Shown: in pieces, positions 17,849 to 26,178 of the stretch
Layout: every line of letters starts with the position of its first letter
Position numbering within the stretch: the stretch's first letter is position 1
NCBI RefSeq assembly: GCF_003762925.1
Contig: NZ_RJUK01000001.1
Coordinates: 2,869,429-2,933,428 of the forward strand
DNA length: 64,000 bases
Source of the DNA: Marinimicrobium koreense
Lineage (GTDB): Bacteria > Pseudomonadota > Gammaproteobacteria > Pseudomonadales > Cellvibrionaceae
Direction of reading: 5' to 3'
Made by a program: the position numbers and the translations under genes
The notes under the pieces: generated by a model
The model's database searches: none
What the model saw: only the letters and a program-made list of their open reading frames with translations
What the model was told of the DNA's origin: nothing

Positions 17849-19570
17849 ATGGCGACAACCAAGGTCAGCGCGACCATTCTGGGAGCGGGCAAGCAATCGC
17901 ATACCTACGATGCCATCGTCATCGGCTCCGGTATTTCCGGGGGCTGGGCGGCCAAGGAGCTGTGTGAGCAGGGCCTGCAGACGCTGGTATTGGAGCGGGG
18001 CGGGCACATCGAGCACATTGAAGATTACCCCACCGCCCACAAAGAGGCCTGGGATCTGCCCCTGTTCGGGGAGATGTCCGCGGAGTTCAGAGCCGCCAAC
18101 CCGGTGCTGTCGCGCTGCTACGCGGTCAATCAGGCTACCGCCCATCACTTTGTGAAAGACGCCGAGCACCCCTACCAACAGAGCAAACCCTTTGATTGGA
18201 TTCGCGGTTATCAGGTCGGCGGCAAGTCATTGATGTGGGCGCGCTGGGTGCAGCGCTGGAGCGATTTCGACTTTGAGAGCAACGCCCGCAACGGCGTCGG
18301 TGTGGACTGGCCCATCCGCTATCAGGACCTTGCCCCCTGGTACAGCCACGTGGAAAAGTTTGCCGGTATCAGTGGCAACCGCGACGGTCTGCCGCAGATT
18401 CCGGATGGGGAATTTCTGCCACCGATGGAAATGAATGCGGTGGAGAAACACTTCAAGCAGTCCATCGAAAGCCAGTTCCCCAACCGTCATCTGGTGATGT
18501 CCCGCACCGCCAACCTGTCGCAACATCACAATGGACGCGGGCCCTGCATGTACCGGGCCCGTTGCGCCCGGGGCTGCCCGTTTACCGGTTATTTCAGCAG
18601 CAACGGGGTAACCCTGCCGGCCGCCGCGGCCACCGGCAACCTGACCATGCGTCCACACTCGGTGGTGCACTCCATCATCTACGACGAGCAGAAACAGCGC
18701 GCCACTGGCGTCAGGGTGATCGACGCCGAAACCAAGGCGGTGACAGAGTATTTCGCACGCATCATTTTCGTCAACGCCAGTACGCTGAACACCACCCTGA
18801 TTCTGAAGAACTCCACCTCCGAGCGTTTCCCCAATGGCCTGGGCAACGACAGTGGGGTGCTCGGGCACTACCTGATGGATCACAACTACCGCACCCGGGC
18901 GAGTGCCGAGGTGGAGAGGCTGGAAGACCGTTACTATTACGGTCGTCGTCCCACCGGCACTTATCTGCCCCGGTTTCGCAATATTTTTGATGATAAGCAG
19001 GACCATTACATTGGCGGTTTCTCATACTCCGTGGGCGCCTACCGGGCGCAGGGTAATGTCCAGGAGGGTGACGCTCCCTTCGGCGCCGAGTTCAAACACA
19101 AGATGAGTGAAGTGGGCCCCTGGCGGATCAATATGACCGGCATGGGGGAGTTTCTGCCGCGCTTTGACAACAAAGTGACCCTGAGCAAGGACCAGACCGA
19201 TGCTTGGGGCATGCCACTGCTGAATATGGACTGCGATTATTCGGACAACGAGCACCATATGACCCGGGACATCCGCGACAGCGCCGCCGAAATGCTGGAA
19301 AAAGCCGGCTACAAAAACATCCAGACCGTTGACAGCGAGCAGGCCCCGGGGCTCGCCATTCATGAAATGGGCACCGCCCGCATGGGGTTGGATCCGAAAA
19401 CCTCCATGCTCAATGGCCATAACCAGCTGCATGCGGTGCCCAACGTGTTTGTGACCGACGGCGCCTGCATGACCTCGTCCGCCTGCCAGAATCCGTCCCT
19501 GACCTATATGGCATTGACGGCCCGGGCCGCGCATTACGCGGTGGATCAACTCAATAAACGCAATCTGTAA
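17849..19570 (+). CDS. GMC-family FAD oxidoreductase (glycoside/gluconate dehydrogenase type)
   Basis: A 573-residue flavoprotein. The Rossmann FAD motif is IVIGSGISGGWAA (about 24-36); the GMC C-terminal domain has HEMGTARMG and SSACQNPSLTYMALTARAA with the expected His and Asn. A CMYRARCARGCPFTG segment (about 230-245) is Cys-rich and may bind a cofactor or be structural. It lacks its own signal peptide, while the small subunit 9 bp downstream has a Tat-like signal, so hitch-hiker export is likely. Family members oxidise sugars or sugar acids; those with a Gluc_2-dh3 subunit include gluconate 2-dehydrogenase and glucoside 3-dehydrogenase. ATG 17849 was chosen because AAGG lies 7 bp upstream. 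Confidence 0.85.
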   Translation: MATTKVSATILGAGKQSHTYDAIVIGSGISGGWAAKELCEQGLQTLVLERGGHIEHIEDYPTAHKEAWDLPLFGEMSAEFRAANPVLSRCYAVNQATAHHFVKDAEHPYQQSKPFDWIRGYQVGGKSLMWARWVQRWSDFDFESNARNGVGVDWPIRYQDLAPWYSHVEKFAGISGNRDGLPQIPDGEFLPPMEMNAVEKHFKQSIESQFPNRHLVMSRTANLSQHHNGRGPCMYRARCARGCPFTGYFSSNGVTLPAAAATGNLTMRPHSVVHSIIYDEQKQRATGVRVIDAETKAVTEYFARIIFVNASTLNTTLILKNSTSERFPNGLGNDSGVLGHYLMDHNYRTRASAEVERLEDRYYYGRRPTGTYLPRFRNIFDDKQDHYIGGFSYSVGAYRAQGNVQEGDAPFGAEFKHKMSEVGPWRINMTGMGEFLPRFDNKVTLSKDQTDAWGMPLLNMDCDYSDNEHHMTRDIRDSAAEMLEKAGYKNIQTVDSEQAPGLAIHEMGTARMGLDPKTSMLNGHNQLHAVPNVFVTDGACMTSSACQNPSLTYMALTARAAHYAVDQLNKRNL

Positions 19571-19579
19571 GGGGGCGAG

Positions 19580-20131
19580 ATGAATCGCAGACAGGCATTA
19601 CACACGATGATGGGTGCGCTGGGTCTGGTATCGGCCACCCAGGTATTCGGTGCGTCCGCCTTTTTAAGCGGCGCATTGCCCACGGCCGTTCAACCCGTGC
19701 TGGCCGAACCGGAGGTGGCACTGCTCAGTGACCTTGGTGAGACCATTCTGCCCAGCACCGAGGATTCACCCGGTGCCAAAGCCGCCGGTATCGGCGCTTT
19801 TATGCAGGCGATGGTCAGCGGTTATTACACGCCGGAGGAGCAACAGGTCTTTCTGCGGGGTCTGGCCGACCTGCAGCAGCGCAGCCAGGCTCAGTTCAAC
19901 ACCGATGCCGGCTCGCTGACACCGGACCAGCGAGCGCAATTGCTTTTGGCTTTGGAGCAAGACAGTGACGCGGACTACTACCGAATGATCAAGCAACTGA
20001 CCCTCTGGGGCTACTTCGCCTCGGAAGTGGGTGCCAAGCAAGCCTTGCGCTTCGCCCCCATTCCTGGCCGTCATGAGGGCGATGTGAAAATTGATCCCGG
20101 CACCAAGGCCTGGGCGAACTTACTCCCCTGA
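19580..20131 (+). CDS. Gluconate 2-dehydrogenase subunit 3 family protein
   Basis: A 183-residue partner of the GMC enzyme, translated from an ATG with GGGGCGAG upstream, 9 bp after the GMC stop. The N-terminus is a Tat-type signal (MNRRQALHTMMGALGL). The body (about 45-180) has the family pattern LSDLGETILPSTEDSPGAKAAGI, where the periplasmic subunit supports maturation and export of the flavoprotein. Its 3' end overlaps the convergent esterase gene by 12 bp. Confidence 0.82.
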   Translation: MNRRQALHTMMGALGLVSATQVFGASAFLSGALPTAVQPVLAEPEVALLSDLGETILPSTEDSPGAKAAGIGAFMQAMVSGYYTPEEQQVFLRGLADLQQRSQAQFNTDAGSLTPDQRAQLLLALEQDSDADYYRMIKQLTLWGYFASEVGAKQALRFAPIPGRHEGDVKIDPGTKAWANLLP

Positions 20132-21061
20132 GGGTTCGTCCGCCCGGGAATGCCCCAACAACCAGCGGTACAGGTCTTCGCTGCGGTACACCCGGGTCCA
20201 GGCATCGTGGCCCATGTCCTCGTGGTTGGTAAAGCGCACTGCCGGGTGTCCGAGCTTTTCCAGCTCGTTCAGCCCGGGGTAAAAATGCTCAATGGTGACG
20301 ACCGGATCGCGCCCGGCGGCGAACGCCCACAGGGGTAGCTGGTGTTCCGCAATGGGCGCCATCAGATCCGGGTGACCCCAGCCCACCACTGGACTGATGG
20401 CCGCAAAGCGCTCCGGGTGCTGGCTGGCCATATACCAGGTACCGAAGCCACCGTAGCTCAGGCCACTGAGATAGACCCGTTGTTGATCCACCCGGTAGTT
20501 GGCCTCGATCCGGTCGAGCATCATGGTCAGGTCGTCTTCAATTCGGTCCCAACCGTTGGGCAGGGTGGGGGGAATGTCGTCCATGGACGCGGGCGCGGGC
20601 ACGCCATTCATGGGGTCGGGCGTCGGGAAATACGCCGGGCGGGGAGGAACCCCATCGGCCAATCGTTGGGGTATTTGAGACGGGTCCCGGTTGCGCAGGT
20701 AATCCGCGTGCTCATCCATCCCGAACATGGGGAGCTGGGGCACAATCATGATGAACGGCAGGTCCCGTTTCTGGATCCAGGCTTCGTACAGCGGCCCATG
20801 GGCCAGTACATAGTCCAGCTCGTCCCGGCCATTGCCCCGCTCACCGTTGCCGTGCAGAAACATCAACACCGGCCAGTCTTTCCCGGCTTGAGTTTCATAG
20901 CCTCTGGGCAAATACACGAAAAACTGCCGTTCGCTGCCATCCAGAGCGCTGGTAAAGTCCAGGCGCCCCAACTGCGGTTCGGAGCCTTCGGATTGGCCCT
21001 GGGGTTGGAGGCTGCAGGCCGTCAGCAGCCAAAAACAGAAAGACAGAGTTATGAGTCGCAT
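20120..21061 (-). CDS. Lipoprotein alpha/beta-hydrolase (esterase, PHB-depolymerase/CE1-like)
   Basis: A 313-residue protein using the ATG at 21059-21061, which has GAGG upstream and gives a lipoprotein signal (lipobox LTAC, Cys16); longer upstream starts would bury this signal. The alpha/beta-hydrolase domain shows VLMFLHGNGERG (oxyanion region, about 68-80), the nucleophile elbow GLSYGG (Ser202) and a late Asp (GRDPVV) and His (HDAW). Family members are often feruloyl, acetyl or other carbohydrate esterases. It is divergent from a sensor cyclase and near pectate lyases. The exact substrate is not readable. Confidence 0.8.
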   Translation of the reverse strand: MRLITLSFCFWLLTACSLQPQGQSEGSEPQLGRLDFTSALDGSERQFFVYLPRGYETQAGKDWPVLMFLHGNGERGNGRDELDYVLAHGPLYEAWIQKRDLPFIMIVPQLPMFGMDEHADYLRNRDPSQIPQRLADGVPPRPAYFPTPDPMNGVPAPASMDDIPPTLPNGWDRIEDDLTMMLDRIEANYRVDQQRVYLSGLSYGGFGTWYMASQHPERFAAISPVVGWGHPDLMAPIAEHQLPLWAFAAGRDPVVTIEHFYPGLNELEKLGHPAVRFTNHEDMGHDAWTRVYRSEDLYRWLLGHSRADEPSGE

Positions 21062-21194
21062 GGTATGACCTCGTTTATGGTTATAACTACCGGCTAACCA
21101 TAGCAGAATAATCTGATAAATGGCCCAGCCAGTCGCCCAAAGAAGTAGGTTGCTTGCTACAATTGGCGCAATATTCAACAAAAACGGCGCCGCC

Positions 21195-22517
21195 ATGTCT
21201 CCCAGTCGCTCCTTGTATTTCTTGCTGGTGGCCATTGCCATTACTTTACTGGCTGTGGCAGCACACCCGCTGATTCCCGAGCGGCAGCACTCATTGGTAC
21301 CCCACGCGGACAGCATGGTGATTCTCGCACCCTACGGCGACGCCATGCAGGGCGGGCCGAGTCATTCGGAGTGGGTCGGGCCGGAGGAGGATTACCACTG
21401 GCGCTGCCGGGTTGAGCCCGAGGGCGATTACGTGTTCTGCGGCATCAATCTCTTGTTGTCCGAAGATAATCTGCACGGGTTGGATCTCACCGACTTTGAG
21501 GCCTTTGAGCTGCAGCTGGAAACCCCGGGCCACAATCAGGATGTCCAGTTCTTTATGCGCCATTACGATGAGCGCTACTCCAGCCCGGACGACAATAACA
21601 GTGCCCAATTCAACAAGTTTGATATCAAGGCCGGAGAGTTGGGGGGAACCCTGAGAATCGGTTTTGATGAGCTGTCTCTGGCAGATTGGTGGAGCAGTGC
21701 TCGAGACCTGCCGCGAGAGCTAAGGCGTCCCGCGTTTCACAATGTGATCGCCATCGGTATCGGCTATGCGCAGGCGCTGGAGCCGGGACACTACGATGTG
21801 ATCATCAAAGAGGCGAGTTTTGTCGGTGAGTGGATCTCGGCCGCCACCTGGTACCTGAGTACTCTGCTGATCTGGCTGGTGGGGCTGAGTGCCTGGGGCA
21901 TCCATCGGTTGGTCCTCCTGTCCCGGATTACCCGGCGCCACCGTCGGCAACTGGATATCCTCTCCAATCGCAATGCGCAGTTGAAAGAGGAAACCGACCG
22001 TTACAAGCAACTGTCCACCCGCGACCCGCTTACTGGGGCCTACAATCGTTACGGTTTTGAACAGCGTCTGTCCCAGATGATTCACCAGAACGAGTTCCAG
22101 CCCATCTCATTGATTCTGCTGGATGTGGACCACTTCAAAACCTTCAACGATACCTACGGTCATGATGCCGGGGACAAGGTCCTGCGCCAGTTAGTGAACC
22201 TGCTCGATCAGTACACCCGCAAGCAGGATGTGCTCTGTCGCTGGGGTGGTGAAGAGTTTCTGCTTTTGTGCCCCAATACGGATGCCACCAGTGCAGTGGT
22301 TCTGGCGGAAAAAATCCGGCAGCTGGTCTCCGACGCCCGCATCGAAATGGATGAAAAAGTACGCCTGACCGCCAGTTTCGGAGTCTGTCAGATTCGGGCG
22401 GGTGAGCCCTATATCGATGCCTTTGTCCGCACCGATCGGGCGCTGTATCAGGCCAAGGACCAGGGGCGTAACCGGGTGATGTTGTGCCCGGAAGCTATGC
22501 TGACTGATACTCGCTGA
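21195..22517 (+). CDS. Diguanylate cyclase with periplasmic jelly-roll-like sensor
   Basis: A 440-residue membrane protein from the ATG at 21195, which yields a clean N-terminal membrane helix (about 6-25); an in-frame ATG at 21120 is possible, though neither has a good ribosome site. The periplasmic part (about 30-205) is beta-rich (LTDFEAFELQLETPG, VQFFMRHYDERYSS) and resembles carbohydrate-binding or CIA30-like jelly rolls. A second membrane helix (about 213-240) and a short coil lead to a GGDEF domain with GGEEF (351-355) and an I-site RKQD five residues earlier. It probably makes c-di-GMP. Divergent from the lipoprotein esterase and just upstream of pectate lyases, it may sense glycans; that is inference. 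Confidence 0.82.
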   Translation: MSPSRSLYFLLVAIAITLLAVAAHPLIPERQHSLVPHADSMVILAPYGDAMQGGPSHSEWVGPEEDYHWRCRVEPEGDYVFCGINLLLSEDNLHGLDLTDFEAFELQLETPGHNQDVQFFMRHYDERYSSPDDNNSAQFNKFDIKAGELGGTLRIGFDELSLADWWSSARDLPRELRRPAFHNVIAIGIGYAQALEPGHYDVIIKEASFVGEWISAATWYLSTLLIWLVGLSAWGIHRLVLLSRITRRHRRQLDILSNRNAQLKEETDRYKQLSTRDPLTGAYNRYGFEQRLSQMIHQNEFQPISLILLDVDHFKTFNDTYGHDAGDKVLRQLVNLLDQYTRKQDVLCRWGGEEFLLLCPNTDATSAVVLAEKIRQLVSDARIEMDEKVRLTASFGVCQIRAGEPYIDAFVRTDRALYQAKDQGRNRVMLCPEAMLTDTR

Positions 22518-22831
22518 ATCCAACACAGATGTAAACGGTTACGCACAAAATACATAGCCTTTTCCGGGTGCCAGAATTCAGTGTCTGATAGTACGGCATG
22601 CTCCATGAGAATCGGTTACATCCATTGAAATGGCACCACCCACGCGCTTGACGTCCCCCGCTCCGCGTTTCATATTGATCCTATCAGCCCGTATTTCAAC
22701 AAACGTAAAGCCACTGTAAACCCGCGTTGTTTTGGTGGTATGCTCAAAAAATAGGCGATTGGTGAGAAGGTCGCCGGATACGTATTTTCAATAATTATTA
22801 AACGCAGTAACCGAAGTGAGAGTAATCAACC
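22518..22831. promoter_or_regulatory. 314-bp region upstream of pectate lyase genes
   Basis: No gene was seen. It contains a LacI-family-like operator (annotated separately, 22530-22545), a related half-site TCGGTTACAT at 22613-22622, and a possible -10 TATGCT at 22739-22744 with no good -35. It probably holds the regulated promoter of the pectate lyases. Confidence 0.45.
22530..22545. promoter_or_regulatory. Candidate LacI-family operator
   Basis: TGTAAACGGTTACGCA is a near-palindrome with a central CG (core GTAAACGGTTAC, 2 mismatched pairs), the usual form of LacI-family sites controlling sugar genes. No LacI regulator lies in the window, so the assignment is tentative. Confidence 0.4.
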
Positions 22832-24823
22832 ATGACTATCAACAAGCTTGCCCTTGTTGCGGCCATCAGTGCGCTGCTGTCCGCCTGTGGGGGCTCCGGC
22901 TCCGACAATCCCCCTGCTTCCAGCTCATCCTCAAGCTCAAGTAGCAGTTCCAGTTCCAGTTCCAGTTCGTCTTCGTCCGCTAGTGGACCCAATGAGTACG
23001 ACGGTGAATGGGCCTCTTGCGAACGTTTCAATACTCCCCAGGGCTTTGCAACCCTGGGCGATGGCGTAACCGGTGGTGCCGATGTGGGTGCGGGTAACCA
23101 TGAAGTTGGCGTGGTCACCGGCGCTCAGTTGCAGAATGTTCTGACTGACGAGCAGTACGCCGATCTGCCGCTGACGATTTATATTGATGATCTGATCACT
23201 TGGGACAATTCCAACGGCGGCATTAAAGTACGCCGTGAGGATGTGACCATTGTCGGTCGCACCGAAAGTGCCGGTTTTGAAGGCGTAGGCCTGGAGCTGA
23301 GCCACGGGGCCAGCAACATCATCATTCGCAACCTGGAAATGCGCTACGTTCCGCAGGCGAATGGCACCGGTGACCTGATCAATCTGGATGGCCGCGATGG
23401 CGCGGTAACCAATGTCTGGATTGATCACAATGAGCTGTATAACAGTCGCCAGGCACCGGAGGACTCAGGCTGTGGTCTGGATGAAGATTGCAATAAGGAT
23501 TACTACGATGAGCTGGTCAGTGGCCGCGGTGCGGTGCAAAATGTGACCATCTCCTATAACTACATGCACGATAGCTGGAAAACCTCGCTCTGGGGTTCCT
23601 CCGACAGTGCGGAAGAAGACGCCGGTCGCACCATCACCTTCCACCACAACTACTGGCACAACGTGAACTCGCGCTTGCCGCTGTTTCGCTATGGTAACGC
23701 CCACGTGTTTAACAACTACTATCACGACGTGGACGGTTCGGCGATCAACTCGCGCATGGGCGCGGAAATTCGCGTTGATGGCAACGTCTTTGAGAATGTA
23801 AGCCATCCCATTACCTCCCAGTTCAGTGAAGAGCGCGGTTTCTGGGATGTCGATGACAATATTTTCGAAAATATTTCAGCGAGTGGAAGTTGTCCTACGA
23901 CGGGAAGCGAATGCCGCGGTGCACATGAGGAATCCACCACCTCGTACATTCCCGGTTACCTGTACGACATCATGCCGGCGTCAGACGTCCGTGACTATGT
24001 ACTTGAGTACGCCGGACTTGGCGTAATCGACGAGTGTCTTGACCTGCCCGAACCCGATGGCGGCAATGACGCCCCAGCGTTCAATACCGACCCCCAAGAT
24101 CCTCCGGGCGCCTGGAGCGTATTTGATGGTGAGCTGGCCCCGGATGCCGATGGTTCCATCGCGCTGGAAGCGGGCGGCAACGCCAGCTTCGAACTGGGTG
24201 GTGATACCGACATGGATTACTTCACCGTCAACGGCGATGGGACCATCGATATCGACACCACCAGTGATGTCAATCTGCGTCATCATGCAACACTGCGCGG
24301 CGTTCTGCCGGAAGGGTATCCCAAGTACCTGACCGTCGTCGCCCGAGTGCAGGGTTATAATGAAGAGAGCCGGCTGCTCGAAATCGAAACCGCCTTTGCC
24401 GATGAAGGCGAAGCGGGCAGCCGTTTGAAAACCCTGCTTCGAAATCAGGAAGGCGCGGTGGGTATCCAACTTGAAGATGCTGATCCGGTCAACGACAACT
24501 CACCGGATTATTACGATCAGTTGGATATGACGGAGTACCACACTTACCAGATTAGCGTGACCATGAACAGTGCAACCCACGGTAACGTCCGTATCTTCGT
24601 GGATGGTAACGACGAGCCGGTTATCAGCCTGTTGGATGTTCAGATGCGGGCGGCCAGCAGTGCCGGCGACAACTTTGTGCGCATTGGCGATGGCGGTGGT
24701 CATCCCTACAAGAGCAAGATTGATTGGCTGGTTTGGACCACCGAATCTGATTACTTGCCCAGTGACCTGAAAGGCGCTCTGCCTGAAGGGTTGGGAGACA
24801 TTACCGGCTACGAAGCCGAATAA
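22832..24823 (+). CDS. Pectate lyase (PL1) lipoprotein with poly-Ser linker and C-terminal domain
   Basis: A 663-residue lyase that cleaves polygalacturonate by beta-elimination. Lipobox LSAC (Cys19) is followed by a poly-serine linker (about 30-49), typical of Cellvibrionaceae surface enzymes. The PL1 parallel beta-helix (about 58-400) has WIDHNEL (calcium Asp), NVTISYNYMHDSWKTSLWG and SRLPLFRYG with Arg281 in the catalytic position. A separate C-terminal region (about 430-655: HTYQISVTMNS, IFVDGNDEPV) looks like a LamG/concanavalin-type sandwich and may bind sugar. Homologous catalytic modules are in this gene and the next, but only this one has the C-terminal domain. Confidence 0.9.
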   Translation: MTINKLALVAAISALLSACGGSGSDNPPASSSSSSSSSSSSSSSSSSSSASGPNEYDGEWASCERFNTPQGFATLGDGVTGGADVGAGNHEVGVVTGAQLQNVLTDEQYADLPLTIYIDDLITWDNSNGGIKVRREDVTIVGRTESAGFEGVGLELSHGASNIIIRNLEMRYVPQANGTGDLINLDGRDGAVTNVWIDHNELYNSRQAPEDSGCGLDEDCNKDYYDELVSGRGAVQNVTISYNYMHDSWKTSLWGSSDSAEEDAGRTITFHHNYWHNVNSRLPLFRYGNAHVFNNYYHDVDGSAINSRMGAEIRVDGNVFENVSHPITSQFSEERGFWDVDDNIFENISASGSCPTTGSECRGAHEESTTSYIPGYLYDIMPASDVRDYVLEYAGLGVIDECLDLPEPDGGNDAPAFNTDPQDPPGAWSVFDGELAPDADGSIALEAGGNASFELGGDTDMDYFTVNGDGTIDIDTTSDVNLRHHATLRGVLPEGYPKYLTVVARVQGYNEESRLLEIETAFADEGEAGSRLKTLLRNQEGAVGIQLEDADPVNDNSPDYYDQLDMTEYHTYQISVTMNSATHGNVRIFVDGNDEPVISLLDVQMRAASSAGDNFVRIGDGGGHPYKSKIDWLVWTTESDYLPSDLKGALPEGLGDITGYEAE

Positions 24824-24872
24824 CCTTTACCGAATATGTTTCGGGCAGGCCGTTGCCCGAGACCACAACAGG

Positions 24873-24918
24873 AACCCCGCTGTACGAGTGTCTGGCACTG
24901 CGACAGTGGGGTTTTTTT
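24873..24918 (+). terminator. Terminator between the two pectate lyase genes
   Basis: AACCCC with CTGT.CG (24873-24886) pairs with CG.CAG.GGGGTT (24901-24912), followed by T residues to 24918. A second hairpin TCGGGCA/TGCCCGA lies at 24841-24859. The second lyase would then need its own promoter or read-through. Confidence 0.75.
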
Positions 24919-24949
24919 ATGGCAACAATAAAATAAAAGTGAGAGAACC

Positions 24950-26134
24950 ATGAAAACAACCCATCCATTACTTTATCTGCTGTTGGCACTGACGTTATCC
25001 GCCTGCGGCGGCTCGGGCAGCGACGAAGGCGGCAGAAATCCATCGAGCAGCTCGGCATCGTCGAGTAGCGAGGACAACAATAGCGGTAGTAGCGAGAGCA
25101 GCATGCAAAGCTCCAGCACTCTGAGTTCCTCCAGCTCCTCCAGTGCCCGCTCTGATGATGGCCTGCCCGATGCCGGACGGCTGTCCTGTGAGCAGGCCAA
25201 TCAGGTCCAGGGTTTTGCGTCGCTGGGTGAAAGCACCACGGGCGGTGCCGGCGGCGATGAAGTGACGGTAAGCACCGGCGTCGAGTTAGCTTCGGCGCTG
25301 GACAACAAGGGCAACCAACCGTTGATCATCTATGTGGACGGCACCATCACGCCGGAGAATTCTCCGGACGATAAATTCAGCATCAAGGATATGAACGATG
25401 TGTCGATTATTGGCGTGGGCAGCAATGCGCTGTTTGATGGTATTGGTATCAAAATCTGGCGGGCGAACAATATTATTGTGCGCAACCTGACCATGCGTTA
25501 CGTCAGTATCGGTGACAAAGACCACATCAGCCTGGAAGGGCCGGCCAGTCATGTCTGGATAGACCACAATACCTTTTACAATGACCTGGATACGGACAAG
25601 GATTTTTACGACGAGCTGGTCAGTGGTAAAAAGAACGTGGACAACGTGACGATTTCCTACAACGTTCTACGGGACAGCTGGAAAACCTCGCTGTGGGGCA
25701 GCAGCGATTCGGACAGTGCGCACCGGCGGGTAACCTTCCATGGTAACCATTGGCTCAATGCCAATTCCCGTTTACCGTTGTTCCGGTTTGGTGAAGGCCA
25801 TATTTTCAACAATCATTATGAAGGCGTGATCAATACCGGCATCAATTCGCGAATGGGTGCAACCATCAAGATCGATGGCAATCTATTTGAAGATTCGAAG
25901 AACCCGATCGGTTCCTGGTTCAGCGATGAGATAGGTTATTGGGATCTGGGTGAAAACCAGTTTGTGAATGTCGAGTGGGTTGCCGCGACGGATGGTGATG
26001 TGACGGCCGGGCCGGATCCGGAGTCCACGGTCAGTTACGAGCCGCCTTACGATTACACCCTGGTCCCACTGGAAACGGTGGCGGATCATGTGGCGGTCAA
26101 CGCCGGTGCCGGAGTCATCGCCGACTGTCTATAA
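24950..26134 (+). CDS. Pectate lyase (PL1) lipoprotein, short paralog
   Basis: A 394-residue paralog of the preceding lyase: lipobox LSAC (Cys19), a Ser/Asp-rich linker (about 28-65), then a single PL1 beta-helix (about 75-390) with VWIDHNTFYND, NVTISYNVLRDSWKTSLWG and SRLPLFRFG (Arg274 catalytic by homology). It lacks the extra C-terminal domain of its neighbour. The shared order and motif spacing suggest tandem duplication followed by divergence, possibly to split long-chain and oligomer substrates. It converges on trkH with a hairpin between. Confidence 0.9.
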   Translation: MKTTHPLLYLLLALTLSACGGSGSDEGGRNPSSSSASSSSEDNNSGSSESSMQSSSTLSSSSSSSARSDDGLPDAGRLSCEQANQVQGFASLGESTTGGAGGDEVTVSTGVELASALDNKGNQPLIIYVDGTITPENSPDDKFSIKDMNDVSIIGVGSNALFDGIGIKIWRANNIIVRNLTMRYVSIGDKDHISLEGPASHVWIDHNTFYNDLDTDKDFYDELVSGKKNVDNVTISYNVLRDSWKTSLWGSSDSDSAHRRVTFHGNHWLNANSRLPLFRFGEGHIFNNHYEGVINTGINSRMGATIKIDGNLFEDSKNPIGSWFSDEIGYWDLGENQFVNVEWVAATDGDVTAGPDPESTVSYEPPYDYTLVPLETVADHVAVNAGAGVIADCL

Positions 26135-26154
26135 TTTCACTGTGCGTTCAAGGC

Positions 26155-26176
26155 TGAGCGGGCCGAGTCCCGCTCA
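26155..26176. terminator. Hairpin between convergent pectate lyase and trkH genes
   Basis: TGAGCGGG/CCCGCTCA form an 8-bp stem with a 6-nt loop directly after both stop codons. It lacks a long T-run, so it is a putative bidirectional terminator. Confidence 0.5.
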
Positions 26177-26178
26177 AC

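Noticed and set aside
22919..22978. Poly-serine tract taken as a sequencing or assembly artefact
   Set aside because: The codons are mixed (tcc, agc, agt, tca, tcg) and the frame continues into a complete PL1 domain, so it is a real linker.
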